Part shown: positions 7,672 to 14,488 of the stretch, piece by piece | Layout: each line of letters starts with the position of its first letter | Numbering within the stretch: the first letter of the stretch is position 1 | From: Pseudomonadota bacterium | GTDB taxonomy: Bacteria; Pseudomonadota; Gammaproteobacteria; Burkholderiales; Rhodocyclaceae | Direction of reading: 5' to 3' | Assembly: GCA_030917225.1 (NCBI GenBank) | Contig: JAUPVD010000001.1 | Coordinates: 1-17,750 of the forward strand | DNA: 17,750 nucleotides | The notes under the pieces: generated by a model | Databases searched by the model: none | The model's input: the letters and a program-made list of their open reading frames with translations, nothing else | What the model was told of the DNA's origin: nothing | Made by a program: the position numbers and the translations under genes

Positions 7672-8019
7672 ATGTCCGTTACAACCACTGCCAGCGGCCT
7701 GGTTATAGAAGAAGTGGTGCTTGGCACCGGTGCCGAAGCCAAGCCGGGTTTGCTCGTTGTCGTGCATTACACCGGTTGGCTAACCGATGGCACGAAATTC
7801 GATTCCAGCCATGACCGCAACGACCCCTTCGTCTTTCCGCTGGCGCAGCGCTACGTCATTGCGGGCTGGGATGAGGGGGTTCAGGGCATGCGGGTCGGTG
7901 GCAAGCGCAAGCTGACCATCCCGCCCGAACTGGGCTATGGCGCCCGTGGTGCCGGTGGGGTCATCCCGCCCAACGCCACGTTGGTCTTCGATGTAGACCT
8001 GATCGACGTCAAGGAATGA
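7672..8019 (+). CDS. FKBP-type peptidyl-prolyl cis-trans isomerase
   Basis: A 115-aa single-domain FKBP that speeds prolyl bond isomerisation in proteins. The fold's pocket residues are visible: Tyr33 (VHYTGWL), Phe43-Asp44 (GTKFDSS), Val62-Ile63 and Trp66 (VIAGWDEGV), and Tyr89 (ELGYGARG). The conserved end [20 protein letters not shown] is intact. It lacks a signal peptide, so it is cytosolic. ATG 7672 is preferred because AGGAGA (7661-7666) precedes it and the protein then matches the compact family length; an in-frame ATG at 7585 would add 29 unrelated residues. Its stop overlaps the next start as ATGA, so it is coupled to the RluF-like gene. Confidence 0.95.
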   Translation: MSVTTTASGLVIEEVVLGTGAEAKPGLLVVVHYTGWLTDGTKFDSSHDRNDPFVFPLAQRYVIAGWDEGVQGMRVGGKRKLTIPPELGYGARGAGGVIPPNATLVFDVDLIDVKE

Positions 8020-8903
8020 CCGATCGGCCGCAAAAGCCCGGAGCGGCCAGCGGTCCCGCCCGGCGAATTCCGGGCCCGCGGCCCGCTGTCGGTGCCAAAC
8101 CGCAGAGAAGGCCGTCGCCTGGTCCTGTTACCGGTGCTGCCGCCAGTGCTGGAAAAGAAGCCCCGTCCGTACCCGCAGAAGGCGTACGTATTTCCAAGCT
8201 GATGGCCGAGCGTGGCCTGTGTTCCCGTCGCGAGGCCGATACCTACATCGAGCGTGGCTGGGTCTTCGTGGACGGCCAGCGGGTTGCCGAACTTGGCACC
8301 CGTGCCAAGCCGGATGCCAAGATCACGCTGGCGCCCGAAGCGCGTGCGCGCCAGGAAGAGCGTGTCACCATCCTGCTCAACAAGCCGGTCGGCTACGTTT
8401 CCGGTCAGCCCGAACCGGGCTTTCAACCGGCGGTACACCTGATCGTGCCGGACACCCAGTGGCGACAGGGTGGCGGCTCACCGTTCAAGCCTGCGCACCT
8501 CAAGGGACTGGCGCCGGCGGGCCGGCTCGATATCGATTCCACCGGGCTGCTGGTGCTGACGCAGGATGGTCGCATCGCGCGGCATCTGATCGGCGACGAT
8601 TCTTCGGTGGAAAAGGAATACCTGGTCCGTGTCGAAGGCGAGCTTGTCGACAACGGACTCAAGCTGCTCAACCACGGCCTTTCGCTGGACGGTCGCCAGT
8701 TGCGCCCGGCCAAGGTCGAATGGCTCAACGAAGACCAGTTGCGTTTCATACTGCGTGAAGGCCGCAAGCGGCAGATCCGCCGCATGTGCGAGCTGGTCGG
8801 CCTGCGCGCCGTCGGCCTGAAGCGCGTTCGCATCGGCCGTGTCCGCCTTGGCGAGCTGCCGCTCGGTCAATGGCGCTATCTGCGCGAAGACGAGCAATTC
8901 TGA
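8016..8903 (+). CDS. RluF-like 23S rRNA pseudouridine synthase (S4 domain)
   Basis: A 295-aa enzyme of the RsuA/RluB/RluE/RluF family, which converts specific uridines to pseudouridine in rRNA. Residues 57-105 are an S4 RNA-binding domain ([22 protein letters not shown]). The catalytic motif [11 protein letters not shown] has Asp172. KEYLVRVEG and [11 protein letters not shown] (the family's C-terminal signature) follow. The closing segment [12 protein letters not shown] resembles RluF more than RluB, so 23S modification is likely, but the target base is inferred. Residues 1-55 form a low-complexity extension rich in Pro, Ala, Gly and Arg, probably disordered and RNA-contacting. It is translationally coupled to the FKBP by a 4-bp ATGA overlap with AAGGA just upstream. 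Confidence 0.9.
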   Translation: MTDRPQKPGAASGPARRIPGPRPAVGAKPQRRPSPGPVTGAAASAGKEAPSVPAEGVRISKLMAERGLCSRREADTYIERGWVFVDGQRVAELGTRAKPDAKITLAPEARARQEERVTILLNKPVGYVSGQPEPGFQPAVHLIVPDTQWRQGGGSPFKPAHLKGLAPAGRLDIDSTGLLVLTQDGRIARHLIGDDSSVEKEYLVRVEGELVDNGLKLLNHGLSLDGRQLRPAKVEWLNEDQLRFILREGRKRQIRRMCELVGLRAVGLKRVRIGRVRLGELPLGQWRYLREDEQF

Positions 8904-9003
8904 CCGCCCGCAACAAGTTGTAAGGGTTTGTTTCCGTTGCCCCACAAGGGCTTCTGGCTGGTTTATCTTTGCTTCACCTTAACCAGCAGAGCAGGTAGTC
9001 ACC

Positions 9004-9384
9004 ATGAAAACCATCCGATTCGTTCTTCCCTTTGTCGTTGCAGGCATGTTGCTGACGACGGCAGTGCAAGCCGATACTTTTGGCACTGCAGTGGGTGGCG
9101 GCCTTGGCGCCGTTGCCGGCGCGGTGATCGGCGATTCGATGGGTGGCCGCAACGGCGCCATCGTCGGCAGCGGTATCGGTGGCGCCATGGGGGCTGTCGT
9201 CGGCCAGTCGGTTTCGCAACCCTCATACGGCAACGGCCATTACGGCGGCTATGGTTATCAACCCCGCTATCAGAGCCGCGAGGTGCATCACTACTATCAC
9301 GAAGATCGCCGTCACCACGGGCACGGCCATGGCAGGGGGCACTACAAGCACCATGGCCATGGGCACTCAGGCCACTATCGCTGA
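9004..9384 (+). CDS. exported glycine-zipper protein with histidine-rich tail
   Basis: A 126-aa protein with a Sec signal peptide (residues 1-23, cut after VQA). A glycine-zipper segment follows at ~27-68, with GxxxG repeats such as GGGLGAVAGAVIGD and GSGIGGAMGAVVGQ; this segment type often forms membrane-inserting helices in outer-membrane and envelope proteins. A Gly/Tyr linker follows, then a C-terminal 34-residue stretch (93-126) with 13 histidines in HGHGHG/HHGHGH patterns, suggesting binding of Ni2+, Zn2+ or Cu2+. Role unknown: structural envelope protein, metal buffer or both. Start ATG 9004 is preceded by CAGGTAG. It may share a transcript with the small exported peptide downstream, which ends at a strong terminator. 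Confidence 0.85.
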   Translation: MKTIRFVLPFVVAGMLLTTAVQADTFGTAVGGGLGAVAGAVIGDSMGGRNGAIVGSGIGGAMGAVVGQSVSQPSYGNGHYGGYGYQPRYQSREVHHYYHEDRRHHGHGHGRGHYKHHGHGHSGHYR

Positions 9385-9459
9385 TTGTTGGTCTTGCTTT
9401 CCAGCTGCCGCCGATCCAGAATGAAGTTCGCGCTGCGGCGCGCCCCATGGAGATTGCCT

Positions 9460-9591
9460 ATGAAGAAATTGCTATCCGCTGCATTGGCTGTGATTTTCTC
9501 TATCGCCAGTTTCAACACACTGGCCTGCTCGGGCGAAAAGGCCAAGGACGGCAAGGGGGAGATGAGTACCCCGGCCAAACCCAAGGTCTGA
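9460..9591 (+). CDS. small exported peptide (43 aa), unknown function
   Basis: A 43-aa product starting MKKLLSAALAVIFSIASFNT, a clear signal peptide, followed by a short charged mature part (CSGEKAKDGKGEMSTPAKPKV) with a single Cys at its start. The residues before the Cys (TLA) do not match a standard lipobox, so cleavage by signal peptidase I is as likely as lipidation. ATG 9460 is chosen for its GGAG ribosome-binding site 7 bp upstream; the frame is open back to 9385 without a better start. A strong terminator begins 26 bp after the stop. Function is not recognisable. Its place after the glycine-zipper gene suggests co-expression. Confidence 0.65.
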   Translation: MKKLLSAALAVIFSIASFNTLACSGEKAKDGKGEMSTPAKPKV

Positions 9592-9617
9592 GTGTAGGAT
9601 TCAGTCCGTTCTCCAAG

Positions 9618-9645
9618 ACGCGGCGCCAACAGCGCCGCGTTTTTT
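9618..9645 (+). terminator. strong intrinsic terminator
   Basis: A perfect 9-bp GC-rich stem (ACGCGGCGC at 9618-9626 with GCGCCGCGT at 9632-9640, 5-nt loop) is followed directly by six T residues. It ends the glycine-zipper / small-peptide unit 15 bp before the response-regulator start. Confidence 0.93.
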
Positions 9646-9660
9646 ATACGAGCCCCGAAT

Positions 9661-10041
9661 ATGCCGCCAATCGCGTGCCGAATCCTGATTGTTGATGACG
9701 ATCCCGTCATCCGCGAAGCTGCCGCCAGTGTGCTCTCCGATGCGGGCTACGTCACCGTGGAGGCTGCCGGCGGCGAACAGGCCATCGAAATGGCCAAGCG
9801 CTCGCCGCCCGATCTGATTCTTTGCGATCTGTTCATGCCGGGTGTGGACGGTTTTGGCGTGCTGGTCCGGCTACGTGCCGAACCGACGACAGCCGGGATC
9901 CCGTTCGTGTTCCTGACCGCCAGTACCGATACGTCGGATTTTCGTGTCAGCTTCATGCTCGGTGCCGACGAGTATCTGCAGAAACCGCTCGACGGCGATC
10001 GCCTGGTCCAAGTGATCGAACACCGCCTGGCCCAGCGCTAA
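9661..10041 (+). CDS. single-domain response regulator (CheY-like receiver)
   Basis: A 126-aa stand-alone receiver domain. The phosphorylation site is complete: acidic pair in VDDDP (Asp13/Asp14), phosphoacceptor Asp56 (LILCDLFMPGVDG), Thr86 (FLTAS) and Lys108 (LQKPL). There is no output domain, so it must act by protein contact, like CheY, or pass phosphate in a relay. No histidine kinase is adjacent; the Hpt-HD-GYP protein about 3.5 kb away is one conceivable partner, but that is speculation. The start ATG 9661 has no visible ribosome-binding site and follows a terminator by only 15 bp, so its promoter and start are unclear. It converges with the next gene, 9 bp apart. Confidence 0.92.
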   Translation: MPPIACRILIVDDDPVIREAAASVLSDAGYVTVEAAGGEQAIEMAKRSPPDLILCDLFMPGVDGFGVLVRLRAEPTTAGIPFVFLTASTDTSDFRVSFMLGADEYLQKPLDGDRLVQVIEHRLAQR

Positions 10042-10050
10042 AAAGCCCCG

Positions 10051-10527
10051 TTACTCGCAGTTCGCCTTGCAGGCTGCCGGGTCGGTCTTGCAGGCTTCGG
10101 CACTGTCGATGCGGCATTCTTCCCGTGTGCGGTAGGTGAAGGTCACCCCTTCTTCATAGCCGCAGGCCAGCCGCGACATCTTCCCCTGCTTGGAGGCCGA
10201 GATCGTCATTGGCTTGAGGGTCTTCAGCTTGCCGGCCGGGATGTCGCAGGAAACATAGCCTTCGAAGCCGGTCTTCGGCACTTCCCACAGCACGATGTTC
10301 TTCATCTTCCGGTAAAGCTGATAGTCGGTGCACACTTCTGCACCTTTCCCATAGATGCGAGCGTTGTCGCTGCAATAACCGTTGAACGTGAACAACAAAT
10401 CTTCTTCTGTCGGGCAGGTTCCTGCCTGTTGCGCCGCCGTCAAGGTCGGGCAGCTGACGTTGGCGGCCAACACGGCAACGGGTGCGGTGGCGAGCAGAAA
10501 TGCGGCGGCAAGCATGCGAATCTTCAT
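10051..10527 (-). CDS. secreted cysteine-rich protein, unknown function
   Basis: A 158-aa protein beginning MKIRMLAAAFLLATAPVAVLA, a Sec signal peptide probably cleaved before NVSC. The mature ~135 residues contain ten cysteines, an even number that fits five periplasmic disulfides. Four crowd the C-terminus (EECRIDSAEACKTDPAACKANC). I do not recognise a family. ATG 10527 is preferred with CTGGAG upstream; a longer frame to 10626 has no start support. It lies 101 bp after the M23 peptidase gene on the same strand and could be read through from the creD operon, but the gap leaves room for its own promoter. Confidence 0.75.
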   Translation of the reverse strand: MKIRMLAAAFLLATAPVAVLAANVSCPTLTAAQQAGTCPTEEDLLFTFNGYCSDNARIYGKGAEVCTDYQLYRKMKNIVLWEVPKTGFEGYVSCDIPAGKLKTLKPMTISASKQGKMSRLACGYEEGVTFTYRTREECRIDSAEACKTDPAACKANCE

Positions 10528-10628
10528 GAATTCATCTCCAGAATGTCCTGTGTCGGGCGTACCGTCCTGCTGGGCGCTACCGACAGGCCGCATTGTGCAT
10601 CGGGCAGCGGATTCTTGCACCTGCAAGG

Positions 10629-11447
10629 CTATTTGCCGGGAACAAACAGTTCCGGGTCGACCGAGGTGCCGCCGACGACAACGACCCAGTGCAGATGCGG
10701 CCCGGTCGCCCGGCCGGTAACGCCACTGGCGCCGATCGTTTCGCCTCGCCGTAGCGTCTGGCCGGCGCGGACGTCAATGCGCGAAAGGTGTGCATAGAGC
10801 GTCAGCACTCCCTGCCCATGGTCGACGACCACTGTGCCGCCGGTGAAGTAGAAGTCTTCGACGGCCAGCACGCTGCCGCCGGATGGCGCGAATACCGGCG
10901 TGCCGGTACCGACTGCCACATCCAGCCCGGCGTGCGGCGAACGCGGCTCGCCATTCAGTACCCGGCGCACGCCGAAGCGCGCCGAGCGCTTGCCGTTGGC
11001 GGGCAGCAGAAAGCTCGTGTCAGGTGCGGCGGGCGAAAAATGGCGCTTCAAATCGGCGATTCGTGCCTGCTCTTCCACGATGCGTGCCTCCACCTCTGGT
11101 GGCGGGGTGACCATCCGTCCGTCGGCAATGCGCAGGTTCTGGGTCGGGTAGTGGCGATCCTTGATTTCGAAGCCCAGGGACGTCATCTGCGCACCGCGCC
11201 GAACCGAAATTTCATGTCGCCCGGTCGGTGTTTCGAGCGGAATGCCGATCAGTGCAAACCAGCGCCCCTTTTCCTGAACCACGGCCTGTTCACGATCATT
11301 GAAGAAAACCCTGGGCGCCTCTCCCCCCGCCGGCAGCGCCAATACCGCCACGCCACCGGGTGCCGGCAAGTGGCGGGGCAACGACCAGACGAAGGATGCT
11401 GGCAGGAGCAGGGAGACCAACAGCAATAAACGAAGCATACGAAGCAT
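10629..11447 (-). CDS. M23 (LytM-type) peptidoglycan endopeptidase
   Basis: A 272-aa exported protein. An N-terminal signal sequence (MLRMLRLLLLVSLLLPASFVWS) is followed by a ~110-residue beta-rich region and a short helical stretch (EVEARIVEEQARIADLKRHF). The C-terminal LytM zinc-peptidase domain has HAGLDVA (H-x3-D), GTGTPVFAPSGGSV, DHGQGVLTLYAHLS and GPHLHW (H-x-H). All zinc ligands and catalytic histidines are present, so it should be an active peptidoglycan cross-link hydrolase rather than a degenerate EnvC-like activator. Start ATG 11447 is 10 bp after the Cys-cluster gene's stop, with a weak site upstream; ATG 11438 is an alternative. It is the last gene of the tightly spaced creD cluster, implying CreB control. 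Confidence 0.9.
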   Translation of the reverse strand: MLRMLRLLLLVSLLLPASFVWSLPRHLPAPGGVAVLALPAGGEAPRVFFNDREQAVVQEKGRWFALIGIPLETPTGRHEISVRRGAQMTSLGFEIKDRHYPTQNLRIADGRMVTPPPEVEARIVEEQARIADLKRHFSPAAPDTSFLLPANGKRSARFGVRRVLNGEPRSPHAGLDVAVGTGTPVFAPSGGSVLAVEDFYFTGGTVVVDHGQGVLTLYAHLSRIDVRAGQTLRRGETIGASGVTGRATGPHLHWVVVVGGTSVDPELFVPGK

Positions 11448-11457
11448 CAACCGTCTT

Positions 11458-11793
11458 TCAAGACAAATTTCCGCAGTCTGCTTCGGCCCAGGAATCGCAG
11501 CTGGTGCCGGCGGCTATCCAGCGGCGGAAAGCGGAAGTTGCAGGTGTGGCCAGGCGTGTCGGTAGCCAGCGGATGTGCCGTGCCGGCGCCAGCAACAAGC
11601 CGCAACGGTATTGGTAATCGTGCCATTCAAGTGCCGGGCATGGGCCCTTGCGCCGCAGAAAAAGCAGCCGCCCGGCCGGGCAGGTTTCGGCTGCGCAGCA
11701 CACCCCGCAGCCGTTGCAGGGCATGCCCGGCGATGGTTTCGCCGGCGCGTCGCGGTGGAGGTGGATGATTTTCTGGTACACGGCGGTTGGCAA
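11458..11793 (-). CDS. YkgJ-like cysteine-cluster protein
   Basis: A 111-aa protein with a YkgJ/CxxCxxCC-type metal cluster: CNGCGVCC (Cys26, 29, 32, 33), then Cys38, Cys52 and Cys64. This family is thought to bind zinc or an iron-sulfur unit; its cellular role is not established. No signal peptide or membrane helix. The start is uncertain: the frame opens at TTG 11793, and GTG 11781 is an alternative; no ATG precedes the cluster and no clear ribosome-binding site is seen. It begins 12 bp after the GH3 gene and ends 10 bp before the M23 gene, so it is probably translated by coupling within the creD operon. Confidence 0.8.
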   Translation of the reverse strand: MPTAVYQKIIHLHRDAPAKPSPGMPCNGCGVCCAAETCPAGRLLFLRRKGPCPALEWHDYQYRCGLLLAPARHIRWLPTRLATPATSAFRRWIAAGTSCDSWAEADCGNLS

Positions 11794-11805
11794 AAGCGGA
11801 CGTCG

Positions 11806-13119
11806 CTATATTCCCGAGAATCGATCATGGTTGGCCACGGACTGAATTCTTTTCCGGCTGTAGGCCAGTGCCTGCGGATCGAATTCGCCCTGTTCGAAGG
11901 CGTTAGCGGCGCAGGTGATGGCGGCAAAATACTGATCCGGATCATAGGATATCAGGAGCAGGTCTACCCCGGCAGAAAGTGCTGTCACTGCCGTATTGCA
12001 GATGCCCTTGCGGAAAACGGCCCCCATGTTGAGATCGTCGGTGATCAGCAGGCCGTCGTGCCCCCAATCCTCGCGCAGAAGGTTCTGCACCACTTTTCGT
12101 GACAGCGATGCCGGCTGATCCGGGTCGATGCCGGCAAGCGTGACATGAGCCAGCATGATTGCCGACCCATTGTGCGCTGCCTGACGGAATGGAAGCCAGT
12201 CGGCTGCCGCCAGACTGGCAACGGAAGCGTCAAGCTTGGTAGCAAAGTGGTGGGTGTCGGTCTTCGTTCGACCAAGGCCTGGGAAGTGCTTCAGGGTTGG
12301 CGTCACCCCCTCGCTGCGCAGACCATGGCCATAAGCCTCGGCGACGCGGCTGACCAGCGACGGGTCGGCCGAGATGGCTCGTCGTTTCAGCAACGTATGC
12401 GTATCCAGCACTGGCCCACGGCCGCTCGGTCGGAGATCGGCAACCGGTCCCAGATTGAGATTGACGCCAAGCGCCGACAACCCGTTTCCCTGAAGTGCCC
12501 CGTAGGCCCTCGCGCGTTGCTCCAGCGATTCGTCGTCTCCTGGTTCGATCAGCGAGGCGAGCGCCGGTAATGGTTCTAGCGGCGGACTCAGGTGCGCTAC
12601 CTGCCCACCCTCCTGGTCGGCGGCAACGATCAGTGGCGGCAATCCAGCTTGTTCGCGGAGTGCCTGCAGCGCCAGTATTTCGGCCTTGATTGTGGATGCC
12701 GAGCGGGTTCTGGCAAACTCGCGGCCGAGATATATACCACCGATCAGGCCTCTCTTTGCCAGCGTCGCGATCTCGTCAAAATGGCTGTAACCGATGACAA
12801 AGTGGCTGCCGACAGCTCGTAATGAGTTGCTGCCGCTCAGTACCGCTCCTCGCTGGCGGTGGAACGCCTGCTCGTTGCCGATGGATAAAACCATTGCCAG
12901 CAGCAGACCCGCGATCGGCAGCTGCCGCGACCAGATTGCGCAACCTGTGGAAATAGGCATGCGCGTAGCGGCAATCAGCGCAACAAGTGCGAGCATGATC
13001 ACGAGCGGTGTTTCAATGGCACGGATGGCAAGCAGGTACGGCTGCCGTGAGTGGGTTGCAAGAGCCAGCAACAGCGCGGCTGCCAGCCAGACGAAAGCAA
13101 ATCGAGTGTTCTGTCGCAT
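11806..13119 (-). CDS. membrane-anchored GH3 beta-N-acetylhexosaminidase (NagZ-like)
   Basis: A 437-aa protein with two parts. Residues ~7-82 contain three predicted membrane helices (about 8-21, 36-52 and 66-82). Residues ~100-430 are a glycoside hydrolase family 3 domain of the NagZ type: AADQEGG (166-172), VNLNLGPVADLRP, KHFPGLGRTKTDTHH (277-291, catalytic His290 candidate) and LLITDDLNMGA with nucleophile candidate Asp361. NagZ removes GlcNAc from anhydro-muropeptides in cytosolic cell-wall recycling and lacks membrane anchors. Here three helices would place the catalytic domain in the periplasm (inferred). ATG 13119 is one base after the creD stop, so the pair is coupled. I avoid the symbol nagZ because the architecture differs. 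Confidence 0.88.
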   Translation of the reverse strand: MRQNTRFAFVWLAAALLLALATHSRQPYLLAIRAIETPLVIMLALVALIAATRMPISTGCAIWSRQLPIAGLLLAMVLSIGNEQAFHRQRGAVLSGSNSLRAVGSHFVIGYSHFDEIATLAKRGLIGGIYLGREFARTRSASTIKAEILALQALREQAGLPPLIVAADQEGGQVAHLSPPLEPLPALASLIEPGDDESLEQRARAYGALQGNGLSALGVNLNLGPVADLRPSGRGPVLDTHTLLKRRAISADPSLVSRVAEAYGHGLRSEGVTPTLKHFPGLGRTKTDTHHFATKLDASVASLAAADWLPFRQAAHNGSAIMLAHVTLAGIDPDQPASLSRKVVQNLLREDWGHDGLLITDDLNMGAVFRKGICNTAVTALSAGVDLLLISYDPDQYFAAITCAANAFEQGEFDPQALAYSRKRIQSVANHDRFSGI

Positions 13120-13120
13120 G

Positions 13121-14440
13121 TCAGCAACCCGTTTCGATGCGCGGTGCGCTCAGCCGATACCAGTCAAATCGTCGCGTTGCCAGCATGGTTGCGCCGAGAG
13201 CCACAAACAGGATCAAGGTGCCCATCAGCAAGGCGTTATCCTCGGAAATCAGCACCCCGTAAAGAACGCCATACAGGCTGGCAATGCCTGCACCGAAAAC
13301 CCCACCGCGCAGGCGACTGCCTAGTGCCCCGGACAGATAAGCGCCGATCAGCACGATGCAGGCCAGTGCTGAAATCGCATAAGCTGCAATGAATGGGAAG
13401 TGCTCAGATAGCGCGATGAGCAAGAGGAAGAAAATTGCCAGTGCCAGGCCAACCAGCAAGTACTGCATCGGGTGGATCGGCAGGCGGCGGAGTATCTCGG
13501 TCAGGAAAAATGCGGCAAATGTCAGTACTACAAACAGCACTCCGTACTTCACAGCTCTTTCCGCTTTCAGGTAAACGTTGACCGGGTTGACGAAGCCGAT
13601 ATCCAGTGTCTCTGATACAGCCCCAGGCGTACCCGCAGCCAGCGCCCGATCGAGATTTCTGGCTAGATGCGAGATCTGCCAATTGGCATCGAAACCTTCG
13701 CCTGAAACACTTCGCGATGCAGGCAGGAAACGTCCCTGAAAACTCGGGTGGGGCCAGTTCGACTTGAGTGCGACGGTGGTGGCGTTGGCGGTCGGCGCAA
13801 TGGCCAGTCGCTCGGAACCTGTCAGTACCAGTGGCAGCGAGAAATCGTAGTGCTGCTTACCCGAAATATCGATCATGCCCAGTGGCAGGTGTACCCCCTG
13901 CCCGGCAAGCGCATTGTTTGTTCCAGGTAAAAAATGGTACTGCTTCCCATTGATCGTCACCTCGGGATCGTTGCTGACGCCGCGCGGATCGGCGACACCG
14001 AAAACCAATTCGGCGCGGGCATCGATCAGATTCCGTGTGCTATCGATGCCGAGATGTGCCGGGATATCGATACTCCCGACCAAGCGAGCGGAAAGATGAA
14101 ACAGCCTCGCCTGATAGAGTCCGCGACTGCGCGTTTCGGTGTTGATCTCCCCGTCAATTGCCAGCTTTTGCGGTGGCAATATCTTGATCCTATCGACGAT
14201 CTCGTACTCTTCGCCTTGCTTGTCGGTACTCTTGCGTGCGACGCGCTCCCGGTAACGGAGGGCCATTACCGGCCCAACCAGCGTCTGGGGGCCGGCGGCT
14301 GATTCAGCAATGTTGTGGAGAACCGCGGCCTGTCGAGCACTGCGTGCCGTGATCTGGGATTCGATCATCGACAGCGGCAGCAACAGCAGCAGAGAAAGCA
14401 CGGCGATCGTCGCGAGCTTGATGTAGAGCTTGTCTTGCAT
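13121..14440 (-). CDS. creD: CreD inner-membrane protein
   Basis: A 439-aa member of the CreD family. One N-terminal helix (about 8-26) leads into a ~270-residue periplasmic domain, then five C-terminal membrane helices beginning near KYGVLFVVLTFAAFF. The family-typical stretch LPIHPMQYLLVGLALAIFFLLLIALSEHFPFIAAY is present. CreD is the classic target of the CreBC two-component system; it helps maintain the envelope and influences beta-lactam and colicin tolerance, but its biochemistry is unknown. ATG 14440 has a strong AAGGGG site that can be paired by an inverted repeat. An exact CreB box lies 60-75 bp upstream. It follows creC by 144 bp and precedes the GH3 gene by one base. Confidence 0.94.
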   Translation of the reverse strand: MQDKLYIKLATIAVLSLLLLLPLSMIESQITARSARQAAVLHNIAESAAGPQTLVGPVMALRYRERVARKSTDKQGEEYEIVDRIKILPPQKLAIDGEINTETRSRGLYQARLFHLSARLVGSIDIPAHLGIDSTRNLIDARAELVFGVADPRGVSNDPEVTINGKQYHFLPGTNNALAGQGVHLPLGMIDISGKQHYDFSLPLVLTGSERLAIAPTANATTVALKSNWPHPSFQGRFLPASRSVSGEGFDANWQISHLARNLDRALAAGTPGAVSETLDIGFVNPVNVYLKAERAVKYGVLFVVLTFAAFFLTEILRRLPIHPMQYLLVGLALAIFFLLLIALSEHFPFIAAYAISALACIVLIGAYLSGALGSRLRGGVFGAGIASLYGVLYGVLISEDNALLMGTLILFVALGATMLATRRFDWYRLSAPRIETGC

Positions 14441-14444
14441 GGCA

Positions 14445-14487
14445 CACCCCTTTGGTGATTGAGATGGGACGCAGGCTAAAAGGGGTG
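14445..14487 (-). promoter_or_regulatory. inverted repeat that can hide the creD ribosome-binding site
   Basis: CACCCCTTT at 14445-14453 and AAAGGGGTG at 14479-14487 are perfect 9-bp inverted copies, 25 nt apart. In minus-strand RNA the downstream arm contains the creD AAGGGG ribosome-binding site. A transcript carrying both arms could fold and block creD translation; one started downstream of 14479 could not. Confidence 0.55.
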
Positions 14488-14488
14488 G

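Noticed and set aside
8928..9695. 255-aa frame overlapping the glycine-zipper gene in another frame
   Set aside because: The overlapping frame with signal peptide, ribosome-binding site and repeat structure is clearly the real one; this frame also runs through a strong terminator.
10614..10627. Short inverted repeat CTTGCA-CC-TGCAAG after the M23 gene as a terminator
   Set aside because: The 2-nt loop is too tight, the stem overlaps the end of the M23 region and no U-run follows.
11806..13119. Calling the GH3 protein ordinary cytosolic NagZ
   Set aside because: The three N-terminal hydrophobic helices are in frame, follow the ATG coupled to creD and are not part of canonical NagZ.
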